Assembly (NCBI GenBank): GCA_905221605.1
Contig: CAJNDS010000042.1
Coordinates: 43,501-107,500 of the forward strand
Reading direction: 5' to 3'
Source: Symbiodinium natans
Lineage: Eukaryota > Sar > Dinophyceae > Suessiales > Symbiodiniaceae
Length of the DNA: 64,000 bases
The notes beneath the pieces are model-generated. The model was not told the origin of the DNA and ran no database searches. It saw nothing but the letters and a program-made list of their open reading frames with translations. The position numbers and the translations under genes were made by a program. Shown piece after piece: positions 62,172 to 64,000 of this stretch (position 1 is its first letter; every line of letters begins with the position of its first letter).

Positions 62172-64000
62172 CGTGGAGATGAACACGGGGATCTTGTAGC
62201 GCGCAGCGAGGATCTTTCGGCGGAGGTCCCAATCGTCTCGGCCCTGCAGGATGGAGGTGAATTAGGGCGCAGAGAGATGCGCAAAGCATACAAATACCAC
62301 GAAGCTCGAGTTTTCGAGCTCTGGGCCTGGCAGTGTCACTGCAATGAACTACAGTTACTTACGGGCTGAGGCGACAAGATCACAACTCGGGCAAGCTTGA
62401 CCAGCTACCGGCCGCGCCTTAAACGGTTTGCGCCCGCACATCATGATGTATAGGATGACCCCACAGCTCCAAAGATCGGAGGCGTACGGGACCTCACGGA
62501 GGTGGGCAAAGGGCAGGGCGGGCTCTCACCCAAGATCCTCAACGGCGACCCGTGCGGAAAGCTCTGCCCTGTGACGGAAGCTGCAATCCGGTGCCAGCTG
62601 GGGGCGCCGCACACCATCTACCTCGGAAAATCACACAGCAGACAGCAGCACACAACAGCACAACCCGAACGGCTGCTCTCCAGAATGTCAACATCCGCCA
62701 GTATAGCTCCACAACGAAGTCGAAAGACAACGGTTAACATCACCGTTGCCACTCGCTCAGGTTTTGGGAGAAGGCCCTTCTCATCAAAGCTGAACCCCCG
62801 CCGCGCCTTGTAGAACCTCTGGGGCCGCGTACTCCGGGGACCCAGACGTCGTTGTGATCCGCGTTTCCCTGCAGCTCCGGGAAGGTGGCTTGGGCTTGTA
62901 GTTGTGCGTTCCAGGGTGCGTGGTGTGGGTATCGTGCAGGCTTGGCAACTTGAGTCAATGGCAAGCGCCCAGAGTGCCCAGTGTGCGCCAGAGTGCCCTA
63001 GAATTTATAATCGAAGTGTTGGGAAGCGCCACTGGCTTTGGCGGGCCCAAGGCTCCCCAGCCACTGGGTGCCCCGGCCAAGGCTTGAGTGCTGTGCTCAG
63101 GCCGAAATCCGCGATCATCACGTTCCTCTGCTCGTCCAGGAGGAGGTTCTCGAGCCTGTGCCGTTTCTTACGGCCCGGGCTTGCCGTGACCCGGTGGGCC
63201 TCCGAGACCTATTAGGAAAATCGTTTGGGAAGTTCAGGTCTTCCTGGCAGGATCCCATGTCGGTCCCGTTTCCGTCTACCTGTGAAGCGCTTGCCATGCC
63301 CTGCCGGAGGTCGGCTGGTGCGTGCTCGTCTCGTGTGTCAAAACGGCCCCTACCCCACCCCACATTCCCCACTGTCCGCCAACCGAGCGAGCGAAAACTT
63401 GAAAGAGCCGTGGCTGCTCTCAAGCTCAAGAGGAGAGCAGGCCGACACCAACGTGGCAGGATCATATGGAATCACATGAATCGGCATTAATGGCATGGGC
63501 CCGTGCAGATGATGGGATCCTGTTGGAAGTGGGCGGCAACCAGAGATCCACAAGACAATGCGACATCACAAGCAGTCTTGAGGCTCCGAGTGCACTGCTT
63601 GAGGTCTCCGTGCACGACGTTCGCGGCGTGAACCTTGCAACGTGAACTCTTCTCAGGAGACCTTCAGTACCCAATGCTCATAATAAAAAACCGGTCTTGT
63701 CTGATGTTCCTCCCACGCATCTCTTGTACGATGCAACTGCTCCCAGCCCACATTCACTGTAAACCCCAAACTGCTGCAGAACGAAATGCAGAACCGAAAG
63801 ACGATCCCACAATGTAGCCGCGCACATGGCAAGCGCCTCTGCGAGGCCGGCAATGATTTGCCGGAAGAGGCGGCGGGCCTGCCGCAAGTCGCGACTTTTG
63901 TTGTTGGAAGACAGGCTCTCTACTTCCAAATGAGCGCCCGAGATGTTCTCTGGAGCGGGGCGCGAAGTCTAGAGGGATGCTCACAGAGGGAGCGGGGTGC
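62172..64000 (-). CDS. Ser/Thr protein kinase, non-RD type, 5' cut by the window edge
   Basis: Exons of a kinase catalytic domain. From the edge to about 63.83 kb: 'LRQARRLFRQIIAGLAEAL' (helix E). 63599-63633: 'VHAANVVHGDLK' (catalytic loop). 63084-63155: 'LENLLLDEQRNVMIADFGLS' (metal-binding Asn and DFG). 62807-62868: 'TTTSGSPEYAAPEVLQ' (activation and APE segment). 62418-62492: 'YASDLWSCGVILYIMMCG' (helix F). 62172-62243: 'DDWDLRRKILAARYKIP'. Resolved donors are GC, GC, GC, GC, GT. The catalytic loop reads H-G-D, not H-R-D, so it is a non-RD kinase; the catalytic Asp, the loop Asn, the DFG and the APE are kept, so activity is plausible. The overall pattern is close to CAMK/SNF1-type kinases. 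The N-lobe lies beyond 64000. A small exon may be missing between 62.49 and 62.81 kb, because the phases do not match, and the last subdomains were not found. Confidence 0.8.

Noticed and set aside
1-64000. CRISPR arrays, bacterial operons, rRNA genes, viral genes
   Set aside because: No regularly spaced repeat-spacer pattern, no ribosome binding sites or prokaryotic gene packing, no rRNA-like conserved blocks and no recognisable viral protein were seen.

Overview
The window reads as nuclear DNA of a dinoflagellate, most like Symbiodiniaceae. It is about half GC. It carries interstitial TTTAGGG-type (CCCTAAA) telomere repeats, many homopolymer G or C runs and microsatellites, and genes split into very short exons. 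The introns mostly open with GC, sometimes GT or GA, and close with AG followed by G. No bacterial operon, ribosome binding site, rRNA or convincing tRNA was seen. All gene models come from reading frames and splice junctions by eye; no database was searched.

Every gene I can support lies on the minus strand, so the window looks like one stretch of a unidirectional gene block. In transcription order (high to low coordinates): a 5'-truncated non-RD Ser/Thr protein kinase (62.2-64.0 kb); an anoctamin/TMEM16-type membrane protein (53.0-58.5 kb); an intronless secreted lipocalin-domain protein (49.3-50.4 kb); PA-domain exons (46.9-47.4 kb) followed by a long ELAPOR/EIG121-like type I receptor (37.6-46.2 kb), perhaps one gene; a MORN-repeat protein (35.4-36.66 kb); a TRM13-like tRNA methyltransferase (34.4-35.2 kb); an unrecognised gene (30.7-31.8 kb); an intronless secreted protein with four PAN/apple-like Cys modules (27.6-30.0 kb); an unrecognised gene (26.2-26.9 kb); a complete 206-residue macro-domain protein (19.8-20.9 kb); a terminal exon of an unknown gene (18.6 kb); a coiled-coil/charged protein (14.8-16.4 kb); an EF-hand protein (12.6-13.3 kb); unrecognised exons (10.2-11.9 kb); a second EF-hand protein (6.9-9.3 kb); and unrecognised exons (3.6-6.0 kb).

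Between and inside genes are repeats: a 13-copy CCCTAAA array (25.63-25.77 kb) and about ten shorter or degenerate telomere-like tracts, some clearly intronic; a 257-bp element with long terminal inverted repeats (58.96-59.22 kb); a 1.25-kb segment bounded by a perfect 41-bp inverted repeat and filled with duplicated and palindromic repeats (32.22-33.47 kb); an almost fully paired 86-nt hairpin (51.76-51.85 kb); and a heptanucleotide array (47.69-47.97 kb).

The genes form no obvious pathway. They are a mix of signalling (kinase, EF-hand, ADP-ribose-binding macro), secretory or membrane proteins (PAN, lipocalin, PA/ELAPOR-like, anoctamin) and RNA modification (TRM13). The most interesting points are the GC-dominated splice donors with tiny introns, the PA plus ELAPOR arrangement, the HGD kinase, two intronless genes among intron-dense neighbours, and the inverted-repeat elements.
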